This document shows, piece by piece, positions 47,433-55,578 of a DNA stretch of 64,000 nt (positions are counted from its first letter, which is position 1; each line of letters begins with the position of its first letter). Origin of the DNA: Nocardia elegans NBRC 108235 (GTDB lineage Bacteria; Actinomycetota; Actinomycetes; Mycobacteriales; Mycobacteriaceae); NCBI RefSeq assembly GCF_001612845.1, contig NZ_BDBF01000001.1, positions 310,001-374,000 on the forward strand. The letters run 5' to 3'. A model generated the notes under the pieces. The model had not been told where the DNA came from, did not search any database, and saw only the letters and a program-made list of their open reading frames with translations. The position numbers and the translations under genes are program-made.

Positions 47433-48296
47433 TCAGAGTGAGCGCAGGCGCGGCACCAGCTCCGCGGCGCGTTCGGCGTATTCGACCGGATTCCGGTCCG
47501 GCATGATGTCGAATTGCGTAATGCCCAGCGCCGCATAGCGTTCGGCGTCGGCGACGAAGGCGTCCGGATCGTCCACGACCGGGCCGATGTAGGTGGCGGT
47601 CTTGCGGATAGCGTCGTAATCGCGCCCCTCCGCCTTGCAGTGGACGCGCAGCACATCGAGTTTGCGCGTGACGTCCTCGGGCGAGGAGGCGAACAGATTG
47701 CAGGCGTCGGCGTAGCGGGCGACCAGCAGCAGCGTCTTCTTCTCACCACCACCACCGATCAGGATCGGCGGCCGCGGACGGCTCAACGGCGCGGGTACGC
47801 ACAGCGTTTCGTCGAGCTGATAATGCGCGCCCCGATACGGGCCGTTGTCGTCGCTCCACATCTGCAGGCAGATCTGCAGTGTCTCCTCGAGCCGTTCGAA
47901 GCGCTCCCCCATCGGCACCAGCGGCACACCCAGCCCGCGCTGCTCCCGCTCGTACCAGGAGGCTCCGATGCCGAGCTGCGCCCGCCCGCCGGACAGCACA
48001 TCGAGGGTGGTGACGATCTTGGCGAGCAGACCGGGATGCCGATACATCACACCGGTCACCAGCACGGCCAGACGCATCCGCTCGGTCAGCGCGGCCACGT
48101 ACCCCAGGGTCGTGTAGGCCTCGAGCATCGGCTCCTCGGCCACCCCGGTGTGTTCCATCTGGAAGTAGTGATCCATCACCGTGAATTCGGTGAAACCGGC
48201 CTCCTCGGCGATCCGCGCGGTCTCCGCGATGGCACCCGCGGTACGCGCCGGATCTGCGGGAGTCGAGAAGTTCCAGTAGTGCAGACTCAGTTCCAT
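47433..48296 (-). CDS. LLM-class F420-dependent oxidoreductase
   Basis: A 287-residue luciferase-like protein, paralogous to the one at 28934. FTVMDHYFQMEH, AVLVTGVMYRHPGLLAK, TLDVLSGGRAQLGIGASWYE and PPILIGGGGEKKTLLLVARY are the family segments. The start is ATG 48296 (MELSLHYWNF). It converges on tetR with a five-base gap. Cofactor (F420 or FMN) and substrate are not determined. Confidence 0.87.
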   Translation of the reverse strand: MELSLHYWNFSTPADPARTAGAIAETARIAEEAGFTEFTVMDHYFQMEHTGVAEEPMLEAYTTLGYVAALTERMRLAVLVTGVMYRHPGLLAKIVTTLDVLSGGRAQLGIGASWYEREQRGLGVPLVPMGERFERLEETLQICLQMWSDDNGPYRGAHYQLDETLCVPAPLSRPRPPILIGGGGEKKTLLLVARYADACNLFASSPEDVTRKLDVLRVHCKAEGRDYDAIRKTATYIGPVVDDPDAFVADAERYAALGITQFDIMPDRNPVEYAERAAELVPRLRSL

Positions 48297-48504
48297 GACG
48301 CCTCGATTCTGCGCAGCGGTGGACAGGTGTCGATACCCGCACACAGCCTATCCATCGCGCGGTCGCGACAATGCGGTCCAGTCGGGCGAGATCGGGCCCG
48401 CACGACAGCGGAAACACCCGGATACGGCGCCGGCTCGCACACCGTAACTCGTTCGATACTGGTTAATTGCCCGCTATCGCATCCACTGGATTTATCCTGC
48501 CCAC

Positions 48505-49095
48505 ATGACAACCAGCAAAGAGGGAGTTTACGTGGGGCCATTGCACCAATTGGCCCGTGGCGCATGGCAATCATTGCTGGTCATCGGCCTGCTGTCGGTG
48601 ATCGTCGGGATTATCGTGCTCGTCTGGCCCGGTCCGACGCTCGCCGTGGCCGGCATCCTGTTCGGCGTCTACCTGCTGATCTCGGGAATTCTGCAGTTGA
48701 TCGCCGCCTTCGGCCCGCACGTCAGCACCGGCTACCGGGTGCTGACCCTCATCAGCGGCATCCTGTCGTTCATCCTCGCCTTCTTCGCCTTCCGCAGCAT
48801 CGGCAACTCCCTGGTGTTGCTGGCTCTGTGGATCGGCATCAGCTGGCTGTTCCGCGGCATCGCCGCCATGGTCGCGGGAGCCGAAGCGCCGCAAGGGGTC
48901 CCGGGCCGCGGCTGGGCGATCTTCTTCGGCATTCTGCTGTTGATCGGCGGTATCGCACTGGTGGTCTGGCCCATCCACTCGATCACCGTGCTGGCACTGG
49001 TCGTCGGGTGGTGGCTGATCTTCATGGGCGTGATGGAGATGATCTACGCCATCGAGGTCCGCAGCGTGGCCAAGAAGACTCCCGCCGAGCTGTGA
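48505..49095 (+). CDS. HdeD-family (DUF308) membrane protein
   Basis: A 196-residue integral membrane protein with six hydrophobic helices arranged as three pairs (LLVIGLLSVIVGIIVLVWPG, LFGVYLLISGILQLIAAF, ISGILSFILAFFAFR, and so on), the repeat pattern of HdeD acid-resistance proteins. Its role in actinobacteria is unknown. A TATCCT six bases before the ATG may allow a leaderless start. Confidence 0.85.
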   Translation: MTTSKEGVYVGPLHQLARGAWQSLLVIGLLSVIVGIIVLVWPGPTLAVAGILFGVYLLISGILQLIAAFGPHVSTGYRVLTLISGILSFILAFFAFRSIGNSLVLLALWIGISWLFRGIAAMVAGAEAPQGVPGRGWAIFFGILLLIGGIALVVWPIHSITVLALVVGWWLIFMGVMEMIYAIEVRSVAKKTPAEL

Positions 49096-49114
49096 TCGGC
49101 CGGCACGACCCCTT

Positions 49115-49142
49115 CGCCCCGGGCGCGAATCCGCCTGGGGCG
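49115..49142 (+). terminator. Terminator after hdeD-like gene
   Basis: Eleven-bp stem CGCCCCGGGCG/CGCCTGGGGCG with one G-U pair and a six-base loop, 20 bases past the stop. Confidence 0.65.
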
Positions 49143-49302
49143 ACGTCGTGTCCGGGGCCGTGGATTCGGACGGGAATACCCGCATAACGGCCGGTCACAC
49201 ACTCTTGCGCCAGTCCGGTGACTATAGGCACATGCGCCTGCGGACAGGGCCTTTCCCTGCTACGGTCGGGTCCCCTACAGGTTGCCCGCAAGGAGATTCA
49301 CC

Positions 49303-49566
49303 ATGGGTATCATCACGATGATCATCATCGGCCTCATCGCCGGTGCGATCGCTCGCCTCCTGGTTCCCGGTAAGGAGAACTTCGGCTGGATTCTGACCAT
49401 CGTGCTAGGCATCGTCGGCGGTTACGTCGGCGGGACCCTGGGCAGTCTGGTCTTCGCCCCGCACAAGTTCAGCGTCCACCCGCCCGTCCAGCACACTTTC
49501 CTCGGCGCGATCGTCGGTGCCGTGATCATTCTGGTCATCTACAAGGCGATACGCAGTCGCGCCTGA
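49303..49566 (+). CDS. GlsB/YeaQ/YmgE-family membrane protein
   Basis: An 87-residue, three-helix membrane protein (MIIIGLIAGAIARLLVPG, GWILTIVLGIVGGYVGGTLG, TFLGAIVGAVIILVIYKAI). The family is Gly-rich and often stress-induced. The ATG at 49303 has AAGGAG eight bases upstream. Confidence 0.88.
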   Translation: MGIITMIIIGLIAGAIARLLVPGKENFGWILTIVLGIVGGYVGGTLGSLVFAPHKFSVHPPVQHTFLGAIVGAVIILVIYKAIRSRA

Positions 49567-49575
49567 GCGCACGAA

Positions 49576-49612
49576 CAACGGGCCCGGCTTCCTCGCGGAG
49601 CCGGGCCCGTTG
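49576..49612. terminator. Bidirectional terminator between glsB-like and mce genes
   Basis: Perfect 14-bp stem CAACGGGCCCGGCT/AGCCGGGCCCGTTG with a nine-base loop, between convergent genes. Confidence 0.8.
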
Positions 49613-49622
49613 CCGTCGCGGG

Positions 49623-50666
49623 TCAGGGCCGGCAGACCGCCGACTGTGCATGACCGCCGATCTGCGAAAACAGTCCGCGCGGGAACAGGATTCCGTACAG
49701 CGAGACATCGAGGGAGCACAGATACGCGGTGGCGTAGGTGCCGTCGCCGGAGAACTTGCCGACGTCGGACAGAATTCCGGGCAGATCGATCGCGGCCTGA
49801 TCCAATTTCGCGCCGTTGTCGATCAGCAGCGTCAGCGCGTCGCGGGTCGAGTTCTGCGCGGGAACCAGTTTGGGCTGTACCTGCTGGACCATCGCCACCA
49901 AACTCTCACTGGCGGTGGCGATCCGGGTCGTCGAGGCCAGCAGCGACTGCCCCTGGTCGTAGAGTCCGCTGATCAGCGCCCGGGTCTGGGTGATCAGGGT
50001 TTCCAGTTCGTCGCTGCGCCGGGCCAGACCCGACATCACTCCGGACAGGTTGGTGATGATGTCTTTCAGGATCGCGTCGCGACGCTCGAAGTCCGAGGCC
50101 AGTGCGGCGGCCTGGGTGATGAAGGTGGACAGTGATACGCCGTCGCCCTGCAGCGCCTGGATCAACGTCGTCGACAGGTCGTTCACCTGTTCCGGAAGCA
50201 GATTTTCGAACAGCGGCTGAAAGCCGTTGAGGAACGCCGAGATATCGAAGGACGGTTCGGTGCGTTCGAGTGGAATCCGGCCACCGGCCGCGAGCAGGCG
50301 CGAATCCGGTGCGGTACCGGGCGCCAGCGCGAGATACCGCTGGCCGATGAGGTTTTGATAGCGGACCAGCGCCTTGGTGTCGGTGTAGAGGTGCTGATCG
50401 CGCTGCACGTCGAAGGTCACCTTCGCCAGGTGCTTGTTGGTCTGAGGATTGACATCGAAGCCGATCTCGGCGACCTTGCCGACCCGTACACCGGCGATGC
50501 GCACGTCGTCGTTGGGCCGCAATCCGAGCACATCGCTGAAGATCGCCGAATAACGGTCGGTCGGGCCGTTCACGGTGCGCGCCAGGGTATTCCAGATGAC
50601 CACCGTGACCAGAATCGAGACGATGGCGAATGCGCCGAACCCGAGTGCCTGCTTGCGGATACTCAT
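49623..50666 (-). CDS. Orphan MCE-family protein
   Basis: A 347-residue mammalian-cell-entry protein: an N-terminal membrane anchor (LGFGAFAIVSILVTVVIWNT), the MlaD/MCE domain (YSAIFSDVLGLRPNDDVRIA, GVRVGKVAEIG, RYQNLIGQRYLAL) and a long helical Mce4_CUP1-like region with Asp/Leu heptads, ending in two Cys. It most resembles MceB-type subunits. Normal mce operons encode six such proteins plus two YrbE permeases; none are here, so this is an isolated copy. The ATG at 50672 is an alternative start. Confidence 0.88.
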   Translation of the reverse strand: MSIRKQALGFGAFAIVSILVTVVIWNTLARTVNGPTDRYSAIFSDVLGLRPNDDVRIAGVRVGKVAEIGFDVNPQTNKHLAKVTFDVQRDQHLYTDTKALVRYQNLIGQRYLALAPGTAPDSRLLAAGGRIPLERTEPSFDISAFLNGFQPLFENLLPEQVNDLSTTLIQALQGDGVSLSTFITQAAALASDFERRDAILKDIITNLSGVMSGLARRSDELETLITQTRALISGLYDQGQSLLASTTRIATASESLVAMVQQVQPKLVPAQNSTRDALTLLIDNGAKLDQAAIDLPGILSDVGKFSGDGTYATAYLCSLDVSLYGILFPRGLFSQIGGHAQSAVCRP

Positions 50667-50810
50667 CGGCATCCGGAACCACGGACGAGCAAAACCACGC
50701 CTCCTCGAACTTCCACACGAAACCCGAAACGCCGGCAATGATTGCGCTGACCGCAGGCACTGTAGTCGGAGGCGCCCGGTTGTGACCTACGCCACGCCGG
50801 TCGGAGACGA

Positions 50811-50843
50811 CAACAGCCCGGCGCTCAGCGCGCCGGGCTGTTG
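50811..50843 (-). terminator. Terminator after the four-helix membrane protein gene
   Basis: Perfect 13-bp stem CAACAGCCCGGCG/CGCCGGGCTGTTG with a seven-base loop, 35 bases past the stop at 50879. Confidence 0.75.
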
Positions 50844-50878
50844 TGCGGACGGTACGAGGGGACGTACCGGAGTATGGA

Positions 50879-52081
50879 TCAGTCCACGATCGAGCCGTTG
50901 GAGGCCGCGCGCTGCTTCGCGGCGCGGGCCGCCTTCCGCTCGGCACGGATCTGTTCGAGTTCCTGTTCGAGGCTGTCCGCGATGCGGAACTGGCCGGTGT
51001 CGTAGGCGCTCAGCGGATCCGAGTCGTCGTCGGAGGCATCGGATTTCGGCGGCTTGCTCGGCTTGCCGTCGGCGACCGAATCCGCCGCATCGGTGTCGGA
51101 CCGGCGACTCGAGGACTTCTTCGGGGTCCAGATGTCCGGCTCGACGATCGGATCGACCGTCTCCACCGTGCGCGCGGATTCGGGGGCCGGAGCCTCGGAT
51201 GTGGTGTCGCCGGCGCCCGGCAGCGCGGCCATCGGGGCCGGGCGGGTGTCGGGCGCGGCCTGCCGGATGAAGCTGACGAAGGTCGGCATGCTGCGGCGAA
51301 TCTGTTCGGCCGGGTCGGGCAGATCGCGGATCTGATCGGTGGCCTGGGTGATGGCCTGGCCGTAGCGCTGGCTGGCCGCGTCGTGCACCAGCAGCGCCAC
51401 ACCGATCATCACCGGCGCCACGGCGTGCACGCCGACGTTGTACCAGTCGCCGCTGCGCAGGTACGGGTAGGTGTTGAGGCCGACGGTCAGCGCCAGCAGG
51501 GCCAGTTCGGCGAGCGCGACCTGACGGCGGCTCTCCAGGATGCCCCATTCGGCGACCTTGTTGGTGCCGATCATGATGATGACCAGGCAGACGCTGATCA
51601 TGCCTTCGAGCAGGTAGCTGAACCAGTACAGCGGATCGGTGGGGCCGCCGGGAGCGATGTTGTGCTGCACGTTGACCGCCGACCACAACATGCCGGCGAT
51701 GACCACACCCGCGAGAGCGCGCATCGACCAGGCGCGATGCCGATACAGCGACGCGACCTTCGCGTGCGGGCTGGATTCTCGTCTCTGCGCCGCAATTGCC
51801 TTGCGGGCCATCAACAGATCTCGCATATCGGCCTTCGCGATCGCTTCGGAGGTCTGCCTGGCGCGGTCGGACGTCGATGCCGCCGCCTGGACATTTTTCC
51901 AGCGCTGTTCGCGTTCCTGCTCGCGGATCTTCTCCGCGAGTTCACGTTCGGCCTGCAGCTCGTTCTCGGAGAGGGCCTCGGTCAGCGCGGGATCGAACTG
52001 GTACGCAAGCCGCCCGCGGGCCTTCTCGACCCGTCGCGCGAGCTGCCTGACCTCATCTTCTCCCGGGTGTTCGACGGTCAA
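50879..52081 (-). CDS. Membrane protein with coiled coil, SpdB/DUF2637-like topology
   Basis: A 400-residue protein. Residues about 1-105 are charged and coiled-coil-like (ENELQAERELAEKIREQERE); four membrane helices follow (MRALAGVVIAGMLWSAV, LLEGMISVCLVIIMIG, LAELALLALTVGLNTYPYL, VGVHAVAPVMIGVALLVHDA), then a long acidic/Pro-Ser tail ending in a second Arg/Ala coiled coil. The helix spacing recalls SpdB/DUF2637 spread proteins of actinobacterial conjugative elements, but no tra, int or rep gene is near. The start is TTG 52081, directly after an in-frame TAG. Confidence 0.6.
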   Translation of the reverse strand: MTVEHPGEDEVRQLARRVEKARGRLAYQFDPALTEALSENELQAERELAEKIREQEREQRWKNVQAAASTSDRARQTSEAIAKADMRDLLMARKAIAAQRRESSPHAKVASLYRHRAWSMRALAGVVIAGMLWSAVNVQHNIAPGGPTDPLYWFSYLLEGMISVCLVIIMIGTNKVAEWGILESRRQVALAELALLALTVGLNTYPYLRSGDWYNVGVHAVAPVMIGVALLVHDAASQRYGQAITQATDQIRDLPDPAEQIRRSMPTFVSFIRQAAPDTRPAPMAALPGAGDTTSEAPAPESARTVETVDPIVEPDIWTPKKSSSRRSDTDAADSVADGKPSKPPKSDASDDDSDPLSAYDTGQFRIADSLEQELEQIRAERKAARAAKQRAASNGSIVD

Positions 52082-52395
52082 CTAGACCACCGCCCGGTGA
52101 GATACGGTGGCCGGCAAGTGTTCACGAAGTGGGAACGGCACATGCCATTCATAGTCGATGAACCGCCATCTGCGAAACTGCGGATTAGCCCCAATGCCAG
52201 ACTTATTCGGCGTGTCGCGCGCGGCACGCCGATTCGGCGTGTCGCAACGGGTCTGCGAGGCACGAAGTTTCGCCCGATTCCGGCTGTTCAGACAGAGCGG
52301 TCGGCTCGCGGCAGCAGCGTCGGATTCGGGCAGCCGCAGCGGAAGACTCGGGGCGAAGACGCCGCGGGACAACCGGGCGCAGCCGCAGCGACCGG
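52082..52395. other. Intergenic region, promoter of the membrane protein gene
   Basis: About 310 bases with no supported gene. Apart from the repeats at 52205-52245 nothing is recognised. Confidence 0.4.
52205..52245. repeat. Direct and inverted 13-14 bp repeats
   Basis: ATTCGGCGTGTCGC occurs at 52205-52218 and 52232-52245; an imperfect inverted copy (GCGGCACGCCGAT) lies between them. They sit about 125-165 bases upstream of the TTG of the coiled-coil membrane protein and could be an operator. Confidence 0.55.
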
Positions 52396-52646
52396 CTCAG
52401 GCTCCAGCCCGGCGGCAGGCTCGAGCCGTAACAGCACCAACAGGCTCACGCCCGCAGAAGTAACAGCAAGCTCACGCCCCAGCCCCAGCAGCAAGCTCAC
52501 GGCGCGGACACAGTGGCAAGCTGACGCTCCAACCACCGCAGCAGCCTCACGCCCCAGGCGCAGCGACAGGCTCACGCCGCGGCGTCAACGGCAGATTCAG
52601 GCTCCAGCCGCAACAGCAGGCTCACGCCGCACCGGGCGGCGGGCTC
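52396..52646. repeat. Degenerate 25-bp tandem repeat, about 11 copies
   Basis: A CTCA core recurs at 52396, 52420, 52445, 52471, 52496, 52521, 52546, 52571, 52596, 52621 and 52644, a period of 25 bp with only a few one- or two-base shifts. The best-kept part is GCAGG/GCAAG-CTCACGCCCC; the other half varies. The last copy includes the stop codon of the gene at 52645. There are no unique spacers, so it is not CRISPR; it resembles a minisatellite/VNTR. Confidence 0.8.
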
Positions 52647-52995
52647 AGGCCGCGGCGGCGCGGGCGAGCATCCGGCGCACCTCGTCCGGATCCTCCACGT
52701 CGACGACGATCCGGCTGAATTCGGTGCCGGTCAGCTCGATGCGCACGCCACGCCCGTCGAAGCGGGTATCCCAGAACTCCTTGCGGCCTTTGCCGCGGAA
52801 GACACCGGCCGCGATCACGCCCGGGAAGAAGGTGCCCGGGGCGCGCATCCACGGCGGCCGCAGATCCACCTCGGCGGGCGCGACGGCGGCGATGTGGGAC
52901 AGATCGAAGCGCACGCGTTCGCACAGCGAGAGCAACCGGTGGGTGCCACGGACATGGACCGTGACCGTCGTACCCGTGATCTCGATATCGACCAT
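52645..52995 (-). CDS. Hypothetical protein, PH-like
   Basis: A 116-residue protein found widely in actinobacteria as an uncharacterised family. The pattern FDLSHIAAVAPAEVDLRPPW, then GVFRGKGRKEFWDTRF and RIELTGTEFSRIVVDVEDPD, suggests a small beta-barrel of pleckstrin-homology type. No signal peptide. ATG 52995 with GAGG six bases upstream; the longer frame is spurious. The 25-bp tandem repeat begins at its stop codon. Confidence 0.7.
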   Translation of the reverse strand: MVDIEITGTTVTVHVRGTHRLLSLCERVRFDLSHIAAVAPAEVDLRPPWMRAPGTFFPGVIAAGVFRGKGRKEFWDTRFDGRGVRIELTGTEFSRIVVDVEDPDEVRRMLARAAAA

Positions 52996-53099
52996 CGCAC
53001 ACCTCATCTCGCCGAGTGGTCCTCGGGATCCATGGTGCCGAGCGGTCCTGATCGGAGTCTGTGCCGATCCTTTGAAATCTCTCAGATTTGCGAGTCCGG

Positions 53100-54011
53100 T
53101 TACCTGCCGCGATCTGCGAGGATGCGCTGTTCCAGCCGCTGTGTCAACGACCGCACCCGCTCGTCGGCGCTCAGCTTGTGGTCGAGGGCCACGTTCACCA
53201 CGCCCCGCAGCAGGGCGTACGGCTCCCATCCCGCGGGCGCCACGGTGCGCGCGGACCGGCGTTCGATCGCCCCGGCGATCACCTCGGCGGCCCGCCGGGC
53301 GGTGATGCGCTGATCCAGCGGCCAGGGCAGCAGCGCGCCGAATTCGGCGCCCAGTTCGTCCTCGTCCAGAGTGTCGTGGGTCATCGCCGTCTCCACCACA
53401 CCGAAATAGGCGATCCCGGCCGTGGCGCCCGTTCCGCCGAGCTCCACCCGCAGCGCGCGGCCCAGCTGTTCCACCCCGGCCTTGCTCACCATGTACGGCG
53501 AACCGCCCATTCCGGGGGCGAACGCGGCGCACGAGGAGACCACGACGACGTGGCCGTGCGCCGCGATGACGTCGTCGAGCGCGGGCTGGATGGTGTTGAA
53601 GGCGCCGGTGAGGTTGATCGCCAGCACCCGGTCGAATTCCTCGGGATCGAGCAGCCGCACGGTGGCCGGGCGCGGGACCACGCCGGCGTTGGCCACCACC
53701 ACATCGATGCGCCCAAAGTTCTCCCGCACCTGTCCGACGGCCAGCCGCACCCCCTCCCGGTCGGCCACGTCGACGGTGATCGCGACCGCGCGGATGCCCA
53801 GTGCGGCCGCGCTCGCGCGCACGGCTTCGGCGTCGATATCGAGCAGCGCGACGTAGGCGCCGCGGTCGTAGAGCAGCCGGGCCAGCTCGTAGCCGATGCC
53901 GGCGGCGCCGCCGGTGATTATCACGACCTTGTCGCGCACGTCGAGTCGCTCACCCCCGCCGAGCACCGGGGCCAGCAGCGTGCGCACCATATCGAACGGT
54001 CCTGTGATCAT
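53100..54011 (-). CDS. Short-chain dehydrogenase/reductase (SadH-like)
   Basis: A 303-residue classical SDR: VVIITGGAAGIGYELARLLY, LDIDAEAV (Asp for NAD), VVANAGVVPRP, VVVVSSCAAFAPG (Ser) and SPYMVSKAGVEQ (Tyr/Lys). The long C-terminus resembles mycobacterial SadH-type enzymes working on long-chain or steroid alcohols. The ATG overlaps the monooxygenase stop (ATGA), so the two are made together; an alcohol-to-ketone-to-ester sequence is plausible. Confidence 0.85.
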   Translation of the reverse strand: MITGPFDMVRTLLAPVLGGGERLDVRDKVVIITGGAAGIGYELARLLYDRGAYVALLDIDAEAVRASAAALGIRAVAITVDVADREGVRLAVGQVRENFGRIDVVVANAGVVPRPATVRLLDPEEFDRVLAINLTGAFNTIQPALDDVIAAHGHVVVVSSCAAFAPGMGGSPYMVSKAGVEQLGRALRVELGGTGATAGIAYFGVVETAMTHDTLDEDELGAEFGALLPWPLDQRITARRAAEVIAGAIERRSARTVAPAGWEPYALLRGVVNVALDHKLSADERVRSLTQRLEQRILADRGR

Positions 54012-55525
54012 CGGATACTGCTCATCTCTGCGGTGGTCGGATCCGGTACGTGTTGCGACAGCAGGTAGGAGTCCGCGTCGAAACTCGCTACGCGACGGCG
54101 GTATTCGAAACTCCAGTTCGGATACAGCCCGGCGTTCTCGCCCTTGTCGGTGGTGTAGTAGCTGTCGCAGCCGCCGCCCAGCCACACGGTATCGCGACTG
54201 CGCTGCCGCATCTCGTCGAGGAACCGGTCCTGCACCGAGGCACGGACCTCGACACGATCGACAGCGTTGTCGCGCAGGGTTTTCAGCGCGTCGACGATAT
54301 AGGCGATCTGCGATTCGATCATGAAGATCGCGGACTGGTTCCCCGCGGCGCCGAACGGGCCGAGGGTCAGGAACATATTGGGGAAACCCGCGATCGCCGC
54401 GCCCAGATAACTGCTGGGCCGGCGGCGGTAGTGGTCGGCCACGGTCAGCCCGCCGACGCCCTCGATCCGCTCGTAGAGCTTCGGTATCGCACCGAACCCG
54501 GTGCCCCAGACGATGGTGTCGACCGGATACTCCGCACCATCGGTGGTGACGATCGATCCGGGACGGATCTCGGCGATCGACTCGGTCACCACCTCCACAT
54601 TGTCGCGGGTGAGGGCCGGGTAGTACGCATCGGAGAAGATCGCGCGCTTGCAGCCGATCATGTAGTCGGGAGTCAGTTTCCGCCGCAGGGCAGGATCGTG
54701 GACCTGGCGGCGCAGCTGCATCCGCGAGAGCGCCTGGAACGGATGGCGGAAGCGGCGGTCGACGAATCCGACCAGGCCGAAACTCTCGATACCCGCGTAG
54801 TAGGCGCCCCGGAGCGCGGTGCCCAGCAGCGGTAATCGGCGCAGCAGTGCGCGCTCCACGCCGAGGGTGGACCGATCCAGGCGGGAGACGATCCACGGGG
54901 CCGAGCGCTGGAACACCGTGAGCCGCCGCACCTTCGGCGCGATCTCCGGAATGAACTGCACCGCGGAGGCCCCCGTGCCGATCACGGCGACCCGCTCGCC
55001 GGTCAGGTCGTGCTCGTGGTCCCAGTGCAGCGAGTGGAACTGGGCGCCGCGGAAGGTCTCGCGCCCCGGCATATCCGGAATCTTCGCCTCGCTGAACGGG
55101 CCGACCGCCGAGATCAGCACATCGGCGCTGAGCACTCCCCGGTCGGTGCGCACGAGCCACCGCCGCCGCCCTTCGTCCCACTGCGCGCGCTCCACGTCGG
55201 TGCCGAAGCGCATATGCCGCACCACATCGTGGCGTTCGGCGACGTCGCGCAGATAGCCGAGGATCTCGGGCTGGCGTCCGTACGTGCGCGACCAGTCGGG
55301 ATTCGGCGCGAAAGAATAGGAGTAGAGGTGCGAGGGCACATCGCAGGCGCACCCGGGATAGGTGTTGGCCTGCCAGGTGCCGCCCAGATCGTCGGCGCGT
55401 TCGAGAATCAGGAAGTCTTCGAATCCGGCCGCGCGCAACGACACCGCGAGGCCGATTCCGGCGACTCCGGCGCCGATCACCGCGATCGGCGTATGTTCGG
55501 CGGGGGCGCTCTCGGATACTGCCAT
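54008..55525 (-). CDS. Flavin monooxygenase, Baeyer-Villiger type
   Basis: A 505-residue FAD/NADPH enzyme. FAD loop IAVIGAGVAGIGLAVSLRAA, GGTWQANTYPGCACDVPSHL (BVMO-specific), the fingerprint FRGAQFHSLHWDHEHDLTG and NADPH loop VAVIGTGASAVQFIPEIAP are clear. It should convert ketones to esters/lactones or oxidise heteroatoms, like EthA/MymA-type enzymes. ATG 55525 has AAGGA eight bases upstream. It stands in an operon with reductase, diiron protein and SDR. Confidence 0.9.
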   Translation of the reverse strand: MAVSESAPAEHTPIAVIGAGVAGIGLAVSLRAAGFEDFLILERADDLGGTWQANTYPGCACDVPSHLYSYSFAPNPDWSRTYGRQPEILGYLRDVAERHDVVRHMRFGTDVERAQWDEGRRRWLVRTDRGVLSADVLISAVGPFSEAKIPDMPGRETFRGAQFHSLHWDHEHDLTGERVAVIGTGASAVQFIPEIAPKVRRLTVFQRSAPWIVSRLDRSTLGVERALLRRLPLLGTALRGAYYAGIESFGLVGFVDRRFRHPFQALSRMQLRRQVHDPALRRKLTPDYMIGCKRAIFSDAYYPALTRDNVEVVTESIAEIRPGSIVTTDGAEYPVDTIVWGTGFGAIPKLYERIEGVGGLTVADHYRRRPSSYLGAAIAGFPNMFLTLGPFGAAGNQSAIFMIESQIAYIVDALKTLRDNAVDRVEVRASVQDRFLDEMRQRSRDTVWLGGGCDSYYTTDKGENAGLYPNWSFEYRRRVASFDADSYLLSQHVPDPTTAEMSSIR

Positions 55526-55578
55526 CGTCGAATTCCTTTCGGTGCGGGCCTCGTTGCCCGAAACGACCGGTCTCGTAC

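Noticed and set aside
52396..52646. CRISPR array.
   Set aside because: Repeats are contiguous and degenerate, with no unique spacers and no cas genes.
50843..53305. An 820-codon plus-strand frame crossing the tandem repeat.
   Set aside because: Runs through two minus-strand genes with good starts; the repeat period of 25 would not give a repeating protein in phase, and no family is seen.
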